Source: an uncultured Chitinophagaceae bacterium (GTDB taxonomy: Bacteria; Bacteroidota; Bacteroidia; Chitinophagales; Chitinophagaceae). From it: a stretch of DNA of 34,739 bases. Positions 16,500 to 26,051 of this stretch are shown piece after piece. The notes under the pieces are model-generated. The model saw only the letters and a list, made by a program, of their open reading frames with translations. It searched no databases and was not told the DNA's origin. The position numbers and the translations under genes are program-made. The number at the start of each line of letters is the position of its first letter. Position 1 is the stretch's first letter. Location of the stretch: assembly GCA_903907815.1 (NCBI GenBank), contig CAIVPM010000364.1, positions 1-34,739 of the forward strand. Direction: 5' to 3'.

Positions 16500-19400
16500 A
16501 TGAAAATAAAATCCGCATTTCTCTTTCTCTGCCTTTTAGCAACAGGGTTGTTGACACAAGTGTTTGGGCAGGACTTAACAGTAATTGGTAAAGTCTCCAA
16601 TAAAAAGACAGGTGAAGCATTGCAAGGTGCTTCTATTGCTGTAAAAGAAAATTCTAATAAAGTTATTACCGACGCTAAGGGTGGTTTTAAAATATCTTGT
16701 CCGCAAGGGGGTACTATAGTAGTAAACTATATAGGCATGACCAGCAAATCGGTAAAAGTTACCAGTGCCGATCCTTTAGAAATCCAATTGGATGAAAAGG
16801 TAGAAGCTATGGGTGATATAGTAGTAGTAGGGTATGGTGTACAAAAACGTTCTAAGGTTTCTGGTGCTTTATCTACTGTAAAAAGTGAAGATATTGAAAA
16901 ACTGAAACCAGTAAGAACAGAAGAAGCTTTACAAGGTACTGCTTCTGGGGTAACAGTGATACAAACTGGTTCTCCAGGCTCTAAACCTACTATATTAATT
17001 AGGGGTATTGCTTCCAATTCAGGTAACGATCCTTTAGTAATTATTGATGGTGTGCAACAAACACAGGATGATTTAAATTCAATCAGTCCGGCAGATATAG
17101 AAAATATCAGTGTATTGAAAGATGCTGCAATGACGGCTATATATGGTGCTAGAGGTGGAAATGGTGTAATTGTAGTAACTACAAAAGGTGGTAGAAAGAA
17201 TTTAAAAACGGAAATTAGTTTAAGTAGTTTTTATGGTAATCAAAGTGTTATCAAAAAAGTAGGGATGCTAAATGCTACCGAATATGCTGCAATGGTAAAT
17301 GAAGGTAGTACTACCAGCGGTGGTCCTATTATTTTTAATGATCTTACAAAGTTAGGTGTTGGTACAAACTGGCAAGATCAGGTGTTTAAAGATGCTTCTA
17401 CACAGAATCACGGTATCACGGTAAGAGGTGGTAGTGATAAAATGATCTATTTCCTTGCTGGTTCTTATGCAAGTAATGGTGGTGTAGTAGGTGGTGATGA
17501 TAAATCATTTTTCAAAAGAGGCAACTTTACTGCAAATCTTAGTTTCGATTTAACCTCTAAATTAAAATTCCTGGTAAATACTTCTGCTGTAATGCTTGGT
17601 TCTAAAACAATAGCAGAAAATTCTTTCAATAGTATTTTGGGAAGTGCTTTAAACTTCGATCCTACTGTACCAGTTTTAAATACTACTGGAACCGTTGGTG
17701 ATTATGGTTATAGTACTTTATTATTATCAGAAGTGTATAACCCGCTTACTAAACTGGCTAATACTTACAATCAGAATAATGGTACTAAATTTTATGGTAA
17801 ATTTGAGTTGCAGTATGACATTATCAAAAACCTGAAATTTACTACTCGTTTTGGTTATCAGAAATATGATGATAATTCTAAGAGCTTTGATCCATTGGTG
17901 TTTTATGGCGTAAACAATGTAGACAACTCCATGAATGCAGATGGTAGTACCGTTATTGGAAAACACAATAGTGTATCAAATAACAAATACAGCAATTTTA
18001 ACTGGAATTATGAAGCTTTTGCTAACTATACTTTTAAGGTAAAAGATAATCACCATTTTGAAGTAGTAGGTGGTGTATCTTTCTTAAAGTCTTCAGGAAA
18101 TGCTGCTGGTGCAAGCAGACAGGATGTACCTTACAACTCCTGGACTTTTGCTGATAACACTTCTGCAACAGGGGTGAATTCAGCAACAAATACCAATGCA
18201 CAAACTGGCTATTACTACGAATATTTTACCAAAAACTCTTCCACATTCGGTCGTATCAATTACGATTATAAAGACAGATACCTGGTATCCTATAATGCAA
18301 GAAGAGACGGATCAACTGCATTTGGTGCGAACAATAAATTTGGTACTTTCTCAGCGGTATCCTTAGGCTGGGTAGTTAGTAAAGAAAACTTTTTCAATTC
18401 TAAAGTAATTGATTTCTTAAAAGTACGTGGTAGTTCTGGTACCATTGGTAATGACAAAGCTGCGCAGGCATTTTTTACGCAGATAGTAACTGGTGGGCCA
18501 AGCTATGGATCTACTGCGAATAGTAATGGGTACAACTTTAATAATATTTTCTATGCTGGTTCTACCGTTGGTTCATTAAGAAATGATAACGTAAGCTGGG
18601 AAAAAGATGTACAAACCAATATAGGTTTCGATATCGTATTGTTGAAAAATAAATTCTCTATTAATTTTGATTACTATTCTAAGAGCGCTAAAGGATTAAT
18701 ATTTACTCCTGCTATATCTGGTTATGAAGGTACCGCTACTCCGCCTCCAGCTAATATAGGTTCAACAGAAACAAAGGGTATTGATATGCAGATTACCTAT
18801 AGTCAACCTATTGGTAAATCATTTAAAATGAACAATACTTTTACGTTTACCACTATCACTAATAAAGTAACTGAAACCAATGATGGTGGAACTGCCAAAT
18901 TGTATGGTGGTTATTATTTTAATGGTCAATCTCAATCAGTAACTATTTTTGAAAGAGGACAGACTCCTAGTTATTTTTATGGTTACAAAACAGCTGGCTT
19001 ATTCCAGAATGCAGCTGAAGTTGCTGCTGCTCCATTGCAGGCAGGAGCACAGCCTGGCGATATAAGATATGTAGATGTAAATGGTGATGGTAAAATAGAC
19101 GCAAACGATAAAACTAATATTGGTAATCCATTCCCTAATTTTATAATGGGTTGGAATTTGAACATGGAATATAAGAACTTCGACTTTACTGCTTTTTTCT
19201 ATGCTTCTGTAGGAAATGATATTTACAGAGCCTATGAAAGAAATGCAAACTATACCAACAAATTCAGATCTATTCTGGGAAGATGGACAGGAGATGGAAC
19301 TACCAACGATGCAAGATATCCTCGCTATTCTTTTACCGATGCAAATAATAATGCTCGTGTATCGGATAGATATGTGGAAGATGGATCTTTTGTTAAATTG

Positions 19401-19616
19401 AAAAATATACAACTTGGATACACTTTCACCGGAAAAAATATCAAAAAGATCTTCCAGAAACTAAGAGTGTATGCTCAGGTTAAGAATGCCTTTACTATTA
19501 CAAAATATACTGGCTTTGATCCTGAAATTGGTGGTGGCCTTTTGGAGACTGGTATAGACAGAGGTTCTTATCCTCAGGCAAGAACAGTAGCTTTTGGTCT
19601 TGATATTAAATTTTAA
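16500..19616 (+). CDS. susC: SusC/RagA-family TonB-dependent outer-membrane transporter
   Basis: This 1038-residue protein is of normal length for SusC. It has a signal peptide (about 1-23, ending VFGQ), a carboxypeptidase-regulatory-like domain (about 27-100, GKVSNKKTGEALQGASI, DAKGGFKI), the TonB-box region DIVVVGYGVQKRSKVSGA (about 106-123), a plug domain (RGIASNSGNDPLVIIDGVQ, AMTAIYGARGGNGVIVVTT) and a long beta-barrel ending in an aromatic-terminated strand (AFGLDIKF). It imports oligosaccharides through the outer membrane together with SusD, powered by TonB. SusD starts 27 bases downstream. The neighbouring GH16, GH17 and phosphorylase genes point to beta-1,3-glucan fragments as cargo; this is inference from context, not from the transporter sequence. 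No TGTAGTA heptamer is found in its 174-base upstream region. Confidence 0.95.
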   Translation: MKIKSAFLFLCLLATGLLTQVFGQDLTVIGKVSNKKTGEALQGASIAVKENSNKVITDAKGGFKISCPQGGTIVVNYIGMTSKSVKVTSADPLEIQLDEKVEAMGDIVVVGYGVQKRSKVSGALSTVKSEDIEKLKPVRTEEALQGTASGVTVIQTGSPGSKPTILIRGIASNSGNDPLVIIDGVQQTQDDLNSISPADIENISVLKDAAMTAIYGARGGNGVIVVTTKGGRKNLKTEISLSSFYGNQSVIKKVGMLNATEYAAMVNEGSTTSGGPIIFNDLTKLGVGTNWQDQVFKDASTQNHGITVRGGSDKMIYFLAGSYASNGGVVGGDDKSFFKRGNFTANLSFDLTSKLKFLVNTSAVMLGSKTIAENSFNSILGSALNFDPTVPVLNTTGTVGDYGYSTLLLSEVYNPLTKLANTYNQNNGTKFYGKFELQYDIIKNLKFTTRFGYQKYDDNSKSFDPLVFYGVNNVDNSMNADGSTVIGKHNSVSNNKYSNFNWNYEAFANYTFKVKDNHHFEVVGGVSFLKSSGNAAGASRQDVPYNSWTFADNTSATGVNSATNTNAQTGYYYEYFTKNSSTFGRINYDYKDRYLVSYNARRDGSTAFGANNKFGTFSAVSLGWVVSKENFFNSKVIDFLKVRGSSGTIGNDKAAQAFFTQIVTGGPSYGSTANSNGYNFNNIFYAGSTVGSLRNDNVSWEKDVQTNIGFDIVLLKNKFSINFDYYSKSAKGLIFTPAISGYEGTATPPPANIGSTETKGIDMQITYSQPIGKSFKMNNTFTFTTITNKVTETNDGGTAKLYGGYYFNGQSQSVTIFERGQTPSYFYGYKTAGLFQNAAEVAAAPLQAGAQPGDIRYVDVNGDGKIDANDKTNIGNPFPNFIMGWNLNMEYKNFDFTAFFYASVGNDIYRAYERNANYTNKFRSILGRWTGDGTTNDARYPRYSFTDANNNARVSDRYVEDGSFVKLKNIQLGYTFTGKNIKKIFQKLRVYAQVKNAFTITKYTGFDPEIGGGLLETGIDRGSYPQARTVAFGLDIKF

Positions 19617-19643
19617 TTTTCAATTAATTACAAACAGAAAAGT

Positions 19644-21152
19644 ATGAAAAAATATTTTGTAATAACAACACTTGTTGTAATCATAACGTCTCTTTCTTCC
19701 TGTAATAAATGGGTAGATACTAATCCGCATGATTCTTATTATATAACTGATTTAGACTATTTAAAATCAGAGAGCGATTATAGAACCATGGAAGTGAGTG
19801 TATATACTCCATTGCAATGGTTAAATCAGGTAGTGCCTATTGGTGATATAGCTTCTGATAATGCAGTTTCTGGTGGCGAAAGCGCTTCCGATGTATTGGA
19901 TTTGCAACAAATTGATGATTATACCTTAACGCCAGTGAATGGTACTTTAACCGATTTGTGGAAGTCTGCATACGAAGGCGTAAACAGAGCAAACTATATG
20001 ACGCAGTATAAAGTAACAAATCTGGCTGGCGATAAAGTTGATTTTGCTGGTAAGGAAGCCCTTTACGGTGAAGTTTACTTTTTAAGAGCTTACTACTATT
20101 TTACGCTGGTAAAAATGTTTGGTGATGTTCCTTTATTTACAGACAGAAGATTAGCATTGGCTGATAATAAATCACTTACCAGATCTCCTAAGGCTGATGT
20201 ATACAAACAAATTGAATTAGACTTAACCAATGCTATTGCAGTTCTTCCTGCAGTACAATCTGAGAAAGGTAGAGTAACCAAATATGCTGCGCAAGCAATG
20301 TTGGGTAAAGTGTATTTATATGAACAAAAGTATGATTTAGCTGCTGCTATGCTGGAGAATGTAATTAGCGCTAATGCTTTTTCATTGGTTCCAGATTTTG
20401 GTTCTATATTTCTTGCAACAGGAGAGAATGGACCTGAGTCTGTTTTCGAAATTCAATACACTAATACTTCCCCTTACTATAACTGGGGTGGTGTTACAAG
20501 AGGTCAGGGTAACTATGCAATACAACAGTGTGGCATCAGAAGTTTAAACGGAAGTTCGGCTATGCCTTATGCTGCAGGATGGAGTACTAATCTTCCTACA
20601 CAGGATCTTGCTAAAGCTTATTCTGCAGGCGATACCAGAAAAGCGGTTACTGTATTGGATATAGATGCTTACAAAGCAGCTAACCCTTCTTTTGGTATTA
20701 CGTATCAGGTAGCACCTTATAAAAATACAGGTCTATACAATCAAAAGTATTTACCAAGAAAAGGAGAGACTTCTGGTCAGATAGAATTAAACTATCTTAA
20801 TAATTTCAGAATCATTCGTTATGCCGATGTGTTACTTATGGCTGCTGAAGCAAACAATAAAGCTGCCGCTGCCAACGATACTAAAGCACAGACATATGTA
20901 AGCTTAGTTCGTCGTCGTGCATTTGGCGATATGGCGCATGATGTTACTAGTACAGGTACTACTTTGTATCAAACCATTCTGGACGAGCGTAGACTGGAAC
21001 TGGCAATGGAAGGCGATCGTTTCTTCGACTTAGTTAGAACTGGTCAGGCTAAGGCAAAACTTACTGGTTTTGTTACAGGTAAACACGAAGTATTTCCTAT
21101 ACCTCAAACAGAAATTGATGTATCAGGGTTAACGCAAAATCCAAATTATTAA
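19644..21152 (+). CDS. susD: SusD/RagB-family surface glycan-binding lipoprotein
   Basis: This 502-residue protein has a lipoprotein signal with the lipid-attached cysteine at about residue 20 (SLSSC). The N-terminal SusD-like region has the usual YFLRAYYYFTLVKMFGDVPLF signature split across about 145-165, with TPR-like helices (KYAAQAMLGKVYLYEQKYDLAA). The C-terminal region has LNNFRIIRYADVLLMAAEA and ILDERRLELAMEGDRFFDLVR, both standard for the family. SusD caps the SusC channel and delivers glycan at the cell surface. The gene is 27 bases after susC and 24 bases before the next lipoprotein, consistent with one transcript. The ligand is inferred from the operon to be a beta-1,3-glucan. Confidence 0.95.
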   Translation: MKKYFVITTLVVIITSLSSCNKWVDTNPHDSYYITDLDYLKSESDYRTMEVSVYTPLQWLNQVVPIGDIASDNAVSGGESASDVLDLQQIDDYTLTPVNGTLTDLWKSAYEGVNRANYMTQYKVTNLAGDKVDFAGKEALYGEVYFLRAYYYFTLVKMFGDVPLFTDRRLALADNKSLTRSPKADVYKQIELDLTNAIAVLPAVQSEKGRVTKYAAQAMLGKVYLYEQKYDLAAAMLENVISANAFSLVPDFGSIFLATGENGPESVFEIQYTNTSPYYNWGGVTRGQGNYAIQQCGIRSLNGSSAMPYAAGWSTNLPTQDLAKAYSAGDTRKAVTVLDIDAYKAANPSFGITYQVAPYKNTGLYNQKYLPRKGETSGQIELNYLNNFRIIRYADVLLMAAEANNKAAAANDTKAQTYVSLVRRRAFGDMAHDVTSTGTTLYQTILDERRLELAMEGDRFFDLVRTGQAKAKLTGFVTGKHEVFPIPQTEIDVSGLTQNPNY

Positions 21153-21176
21153 TCATCAATTTAAAATATAACTATC

Positions 21177-22769
21177 ATGAAATTTTTTAAATATTTAATA
21201 GTATTGACCTTTTTAGCAGCTGTTATAAATAGTTGTAAAAAAGATTCTTACACCGACACATCATTGGCAAGTAAGGAAATTATTCCTGCTAACTTGTCAG
21301 TGTTATTTAAAATTACACAGGATAACTCTGGAACAGTAACCATCATTCCAAGTGGAGAAGGTGTTTCTTTCTTTGAAGTATTCTTTGGTGATTATAAAAC
21401 AGATTCTGCACAGGTAATTGCTGCAAGCACTATTAATCATATATATCCGGAAGGAGTATATAATGTTAGAATTGTTGCACATAGTATTACTGGTGGAATA
21501 TCTGAAATTACAAAGTCTCTAACGGTATCTTTCAGAGCACCGGAAAATTTAGACTTCAACATTATTCCTACGGCTGGTAACAAGTTTAAAGTGGGCATTT
21601 CAGCAACCGCTTTATACGAAACAATGTTTCAGGTTTATTTTGGAGATGTAGTAAATGAAGTTCCTTTATTATTCCTTCAGGGGGATACAGTATACCATAC
21701 TTATACAGCATTTGGTTCTTATAATATTAAAGTGGTTGCCCTAAGTGGAGGTGCTGCTACAACTCAATTAATAAAGAACTACACGGTTACATCTGCACAA
21801 ATAGATTTACCAGTAACTTTTGATGATATTAAGTTTGATTATACCATGACCGATTTTGGTGGTGATATAACAGTTGATGCTTTGGATACAACCAACAGCA
21901 GCAATAAAGTAAAAAGAACGTTGAAACCAGTAGGAGCTCAAACCTGGGCGGGTGTTACAGTTGGAACACCTCTTGGTTTTGCTACACCAATACCTTTAAG
22001 TGCAGCATCTAATAAGATGAGCGTAAGAGTATATTCTCCTGCAGTTGGTATTCATATCAGACTTAAAGTAGAAGATCATACTGATGGTACTAAGTCGGTA
22101 GAAACAGAAGCAATCTCTACAGTTGCCAATGCATGGGAAACTTTGACTTTTGATTTTAACAATAATGCAAGTGGTACACCTGCATTCAATAGCACCATTA
22201 CCTACGATAAAGCTTCTCTTTTCTTCGACTTTGGTAATGTAGGAACTGGAAAAATATTTTATTGGGATGATGTTAAGTATATAGTATCTGCACAAACAAC
22301 ACTGTCTTTACCGATCGATTTCGAGTCGAGTACTATAGCGTACAACTTTACTAATTTTGATGGTGGTATGGCTTCAGTTGTTGCTAATCCTCATGCAACT
22401 GGTGCCGATGTAAGTGCTAAAGTAGGTAAGATGGTTAAAGGTGCTGGACAAACATGGGCAGGTGCATATCTTACAATGCCTTCTCCAATGAATTTTTCTA
22501 CTAAGAAAACATTTAAAATGAAAGTGTATTCTCCAAGAGTAGGCGCTAAAGTGCTTTTCAAAGTGGAGAATCTTACGAACGGTGCTGTAAGCTTCGAAAA
22601 AGAAATGGCCTCAACTGTAGCAAACGCATGGGAGACTATCACCTTCGATTATAGTGCAGTACCTACCAACCAATCTTACTCTAAGATTACTTTAATCTGG
22701 GATAATGGTACAGCGGGTGATGGTTCGGCTAATTATACTTTCTATTTTGATGATATCTCTCTTAACTAA
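21177..22769 (+). CDS. Surface glycan-binding lipoprotein with PKD domains and duplicated CBM-like domain
   Basis: This 530-residue lipoprotein (cysteine near residue 20, INSC) has two PKD-like Ig domains (about 35-205; HIYPEGVYNVRIVA, YHTYTAFGSYNIKVVA). Two copies of a roughly 160-residue jelly-roll CBM-like domain follow (about 207-365 and 370-530). Both copies share a PxxFxxxxxxYxxTxFxG opening, QTWAG, KMSVRVYSP/FKMKVYSP, STVANAWETxTFD and a final FYFDD/FYWDD. Its position after SusD is that of a surface glycan-binding protein (SusE/F role, not homologous by eye). Similar PKD-plus-CBM lipoproteins occur in laminarin loci of marine and soil Bacteroidota. It should hold polysaccharide at the surface before cleavage by the GH16 enzyme. 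No catalytic residues are evident. Confidence 0.8.
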   Translation: MKFFKYLIVLTFLAAVINSCKKDSYTDTSLASKEIIPANLSVLFKITQDNSGTVTIIPSGEGVSFFEVFFGDYKTDSAQVIAASTINHIYPEGVYNVRIVAHSITGGISEITKSLTVSFRAPENLDFNIIPTAGNKFKVGISATALYETMFQVYFGDVVNEVPLLFLQGDTVYHTYTAFGSYNIKVVALSGGAATTQLIKNYTVTSAQIDLPVTFDDIKFDYTMTDFGGDITVDALDTTNSSNKVKRTLKPVGAQTWAGVTVGTPLGFATPIPLSAASNKMSVRVYSPAVGIHIRLKVEDHTDGTKSVETEAISTVANAWETLTFDFNNNASGTPAFNSTITYDKASLFFDFGNVGTGKIFYWDDVKYIVSAQTTLSLPIDFESSTIAYNFTNFDGGMASVVANPHATGADVSAKVGKMVKGAGQTWAGAYLTMPSPMNFSTKKTFKMKVYSPRVGAKVLFKVENLTNGAVSFEKEMASTVANAWETITFDYSAVPTNQSYSKITLIWDNGTAGDGSANYTFYFDDISLN

Positions 22770-22784
22770 TTAAAATCGTAGATA

Positions 22785-23678
22785 ATGATTACTAAAATAA
22801 AATTAATTGGCACCATTTGTATGATAGGCTTAATTGCTTTCATAGGGTGCAAAAAAACAGACTATTCCTTCGGTGATATTAAAACACCAACCGGTCTTAC
22901 TTTAACTACTTTAGTGGTTGGTACTGATGCAACAAATTTATATGGTGATGGTTCAGGACAAGTTACCATAACTACTAACGCTACTGGTTCTCTTACCTAC
23001 AAGATAGATTTTGGAGATGGAACAAATCAAATGGTTCCTTCTGGCACTATTAGTTATAAGTATCATACGCCGGGAACAAACGATTATACCATTACTGTAA
23101 CTGCTGTAGGTACAGGTGGTAGTGAATCCGTTATCAGTAAAAAAATTACGGTATTAACTAATTTTACTATTCCAGCTGATATAGTTACAGATCTTACAAA
23201 TGGTACTTCTCAGGTATGGCAAACAGATCATGATGCTGTAGGACATGTAGGAGTTGGACCAACTACTTCATTTAGTTCAGACTGGTATTCTGCCACCCCT
23301 AATACAAGAGATGCTTGTTTGTATGATGATGAAATTACTTTTACAAAAGATTCTAAAGGAAACATCTCAATGTCGGTTGATAATAAAGGTCAAACATTTA
23401 TTATAGCAGCTGCAACTTCTTTCTATAGTCAAAGCGGTGGAGATAATTGTTATAGTATCACCACTTCAGCAAAACAACTTTCTTTTATGGATGCAACTTC
23501 TGCATCTACTTCGGCTAATTCTACCAGAATACAATTTACAGTTCCAGGAAATGGAATTATAAACTTTGCAACGGGTGGAACAACCTATGAAATACTTTCA
23601 ATTACCCCTACCACTATGACGTTAAGAAACATTGGTGTAGATGGAAATGCATGGTATCAAAAATTGAAGGTTAAATAA
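22785..23678 (+). CDS. PKD-domain lipoprotein, second putative surface glycan-binding protein
   Basis: This 297-residue protein has a lipoprotein signal (IGC, cysteine near residue 22). One PKD domain (about 35-125; YKIDFGDGTNQM, YKYHTPGTNDYTITV) precedes a C-terminal domain of about 165 residues (VWQTDHDAVGHVGVGP, SDWYSATPNTRDACLYDDE, final MTLRNIGVDGNAWYQKLKVK). The C-terminal part looks like a beta-barrel or jelly-roll domain of the kind attached to PKD domains in Bacteroidota glucan loci; a firm family name is not possible by eye. The gene is 15 bases after the previous lipoprotein and 12 bases before GH16, so it is co-transcribed. A glycan-binding role is inferred from context; a lipocalin-like or unknown-function domain is the alternative. 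Confidence 0.7.
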   Translation: MITKIKLIGTICMIGLIAFIGCKKTDYSFGDIKTPTGLTLTTLVVGTDATNLYGDGSGQVTITTNATGSLTYKIDFGDGTNQMVPSGTISYKYHTPGTNDYTITVTAVGTGGSESVISKKITVLTNFTIPADIVTDLTNGTSQVWQTDHDAVGHVGVGPTTSFSSDWYSATPNTRDACLYDDEITFTKDSKGNISMSVDNKGQTFIIAAATSFYSQSGGDNCYSITTSAKQLSFMDATSASTSANSTRIQFTVPGNGIINFATGGTTYEILSITPTTMTLRNIGVDGNAWYQKLKVK

Positions 23679-23690
23679 AAAAATATTATT

Positions 23691-24716
23691 ATGAATAAAG
23701 CTATTATGTGTTTTCTATTGCCAGTATTAGTATTTGTTAGCGCTTGTAGCAAAACCAATACTCCATCTACCAATAATACAGCTCCTACCAACTTGACAGT
23801 TACTGCCAATGTTAGTACAGATAGTTCTGGGAATGTTGCTTTTATTGCATCAGCTACCAATGCTACCAGTTATGATTTTGATTTTGGTGATGGTAGTTCT
23901 CTGAATGTTGTATCGGGTATTTATACTTATAAGTATTCTAACTCTGGTACTTATACGGTTAATGTAATTGCTAAAAATGCAAGTGGTTTAATTATTTCAA
24001 AAGCTATTCAGGTTATTGTAGTAGTTACACAAGCTGCAATCTGGTCGGATGAATTTAATATTAATGGAGCACCTGATGCATCAAAATGGACCTATGATTT
24101 AGGTGCAGGTGGATGGGGTAACTCAGAGCTACAGTATTATACCAACAGACCTAGCAATGTGATTGTACAAAATGGTGTGTTGAAAATTACTGCTGTTAAA
24201 GAAAGCTATAGTGGTAGTAGTTATACCTCGGCAAGAATTAAGTCGCAGGGATTATATGCTTTTACTTATGGTAGAGTTGAAATAAGTGCCAAATTACCAT
24301 CAGCATTGGGTACATGGCCTGCTCTTTGGATGTTGGGAAGTAATATTACAAATGCTGGATGGCCTGCTTGTGGTGAGATGGATATCATGGAACAAAAGGG
24401 AAATGAATTGAATAAAATTTATGGTACCATTCACTATCCTGGCCACTCTGGCGGTGGTGGTGTAGGCAGTACGCTTACTATTGCAAATTCGTCAACTCAG
24501 TTTCATAAATATACTTTAGACTGGTCTGCTGCAACTATTAAAATGTACGTAGATAACGTATTGTATCTTACTGTTCCTAATACAGGTAGTTTACCATTTA
24601 ATCAGAATTTCTTTTTCATCATTAATATGGCAATGGGTGGAACTTTTGGTGGTACAGTAAGTCCTGCCTTTACCTCCGATACCATGGAAGTAGATTATAT
24701 AAGAGTATATAAATAA
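23691..24716 (+). CDS. GH16 endo-beta-1,3-glucanase-like lipoprotein with PKD domain
   Basis: This 341-residue lipoprotein (cysteine near residue 19, VSAC) has a PKD domain (about 35-115, FDFGDGSSLNVV) and a complete GH16 catalytic domain (about 118-341). The active-site motif is GEMDIMEQ, with E229 as nucleophile, D231 and E234 as acid/base. Other typical blocks are WTYDLGAGGWGNSELQYYT, GRVEISAKLP, WPALWMLGSN, FHKYTLDWS and MEVDYIRVYK. The WGN-ELQYYT and WPALWMLG blocks are those of bacterial laminarinases (endo-1,3- or 1,3(4)-beta-glucanases), not agarases or carrageenases. It should cut beta-1,3-glucan at the cell surface to feed SusCD. Spacing from neighbours is 12 and 18 bases. Confidence 0.92.
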   Translation: MNKAIMCFLLPVLVFVSACSKTNTPSTNNTAPTNLTVTANVSTDSSGNVAFIASATNATSYDFDFGDGSSLNVVSGIYTYKYSNSGTYTVNVIAKNASGLIISKAIQVIVVVTQAAIWSDEFNINGAPDASKWTYDLGAGGWGNSELQYYTNRPSNVIVQNGVLKITAVKESYSGSSYTSARIKSQGLYAFTYGRVEISAKLPSALGTWPALWMLGSNITNAGWPACGEMDIMEQKGNELNKIYGTIHYPGHSGGGGVGSTLTIANSSTQFHKYTLDWSAATIKMYVDNVLYLTVPNTGSLPFNQNFFFIINMAMGGTFGGTVSPAFTSDTMEVDYIRVYK

Positions 24717-24734
24717 TGAATTAAACCTTGTTGT

Positions 24735-25970
24735 GTGAGAAAGTATTTAGTCTCTATTCTTTTCTTATTGCTAATATCTACTTGCTCAATATCACAAGTT
24801 GGTAAGGTTATTGTAAAAAAAGCTGATAACGGATTTAAACTGGAAGTAAATGGTAAAGGTTTCTTTATTTGTGGGATGAATTGGGACTATTATCCCATTG
24901 GTACAAATTATAAATATAGTTTGTGGAAGCAACCTGCTAAAACAATAAAAGAAGCGCTGGACTATGAGATGCCTCTGCTTAAAAAAATGGGGGTTAATGC
25001 TCTTCGTCAATACACCGGTATACCGCCAGTATGGATTACATACATTTACGAAAAGTATGGGATATACACTGTCCTCAACCATGCTTTTGGCCGGTATGGA
25101 TTAACAGTAAATGGTAAATGGGAAGCCAATACCGACTACTTAAATCCATTAGTTAAAGATGTCTTGTTGAAAGAACTAAACGAGTTGACTTTAAAGTATA
25201 AAAATACGCCAGGCTTGTTGATGTATCTGTTGGGTAATGAAAATAATTATGGACTCTTTTGGCAAGGAGCAGAAACAGAGAATATTCCTATTAAAGATCG
25301 CAAATCAACTGTTACTGCTATCAGTCTATACAAGATATTTAACGAGGTAACTATATCAATGAAATCTATTGACAACAATGTCCCTATTGCAATTTGTAAT
25401 GGGGATTTGATGTTTTTAGATATCATAGCAAAAGAATGTAATGATGTAGATATAATGGGGGTGAATATATACCGTGGACTTTCATTTGGTGATGCGTTCG
25501 ACAAAATTAAAATAGCCTATAATAAGCCGGTAATGTTTACCGAATTTGGCGCAGATGCTTTTAATGATATAACTAAAAAAGAAGATCCAAATGCGCAAGC
25601 AAATTGTTTAGTGCAAAACTGGAAAGAAATATATTCAAATGCAGCTGGTGGCGGCAAAGCTGAAAATTGTATTGGTGGATTTACTTTTCAATTTAGTGAT
25701 GGATGGTGGAAAAGTGGACTTGACTTAAACCTTGACAAACATGACTCTTCAGCTTCCTGGTCTAATGGTGGATATGAGTTTGATTTTCGAAAGGGAATTA
25801 ATAATATGAATGAGGAGTGGTTTGGTATTTGTGCTAAAGGAACTACCAATAAAAATGGTGTATACAAGTTGTATCCAAGAGCAGCATACTATGCGCTTAA
25901 AAAACTGCACAAAGTAAATGCTCGGACCATTTTGAAAAATTATGCTCAGGTTCAGTCAGATCATAATTAA
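24735..25970 (+). CDS. Clan GH-A TIM-barrel glycosidase, family unresolved (GH2-like barrel)
   Basis: The start is GTG at 24735, chosen because the signal peptide (about 1-20, LVSILFLLLISTCSISQ) follows at once and no in-frame ATG lies nearby; TC may also serve as an atypical lipobox. The 411-residue protein has a TIM barrel with likely acid/base E169 (LLGNENNYG) and nucleophile E270 (MFTEFGADAF), the Asn-Glu and strand-7 Glu pattern of clan GH-A. GMNWDYYPIG and VNALRQYTGIPP resemble the start of GH2-type barrels, but the GH2 sandwich domains are missing. GH158, a family containing beta-1,3-glucanases, is possible but cannot be verified here. By context it should act on beta-1,3-glucan fragments or side branches in the periplasm or at the surface. 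It follows GH16 by 18 bases; an 81-base gap separates it from the phosphorylase. Confidence 0.75.
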   Translation: MRKYLVSILFLLLISTCSISQVGKVIVKKADNGFKLEVNGKGFFICGMNWDYYPIGTNYKYSLWKQPAKTIKEALDYEMPLLKKMGVNALRQYTGIPPVWITYIYEKYGIYTVLNHAFGRYGLTVNGKWEANTDYLNPLVKDVLLKELNELTLKYKNTPGLLMYLLGNENNYGLFWQGAETENIPIKDRKSTVTAISLYKIFNEVTISMKSIDNNVPIAICNGDLMFLDIIAKECNDVDIMGVNIYRGLSFGDAFDKIKIAYNKPVMFTEFGADAFNDITKKEDPNAQANCLVQNWKEIYSNAAGGGKAENCIGGFTFQFSDGWWKSGLDLNLDKHDSSASWSNGGYEFDFRKGINNMNEEWFGICAKGTTNKNGVYKLYPRAAYYALKKLHKVNARTILKNYAQVQSDHN

Positions 25971-26051
25971 TGTATAGGTATTAAGTGTCTTAGGAAATAA
26001 ACATTGTTATCGCAATAAAAATTAATAAAAGCTGAATTAAAATTACTAATA

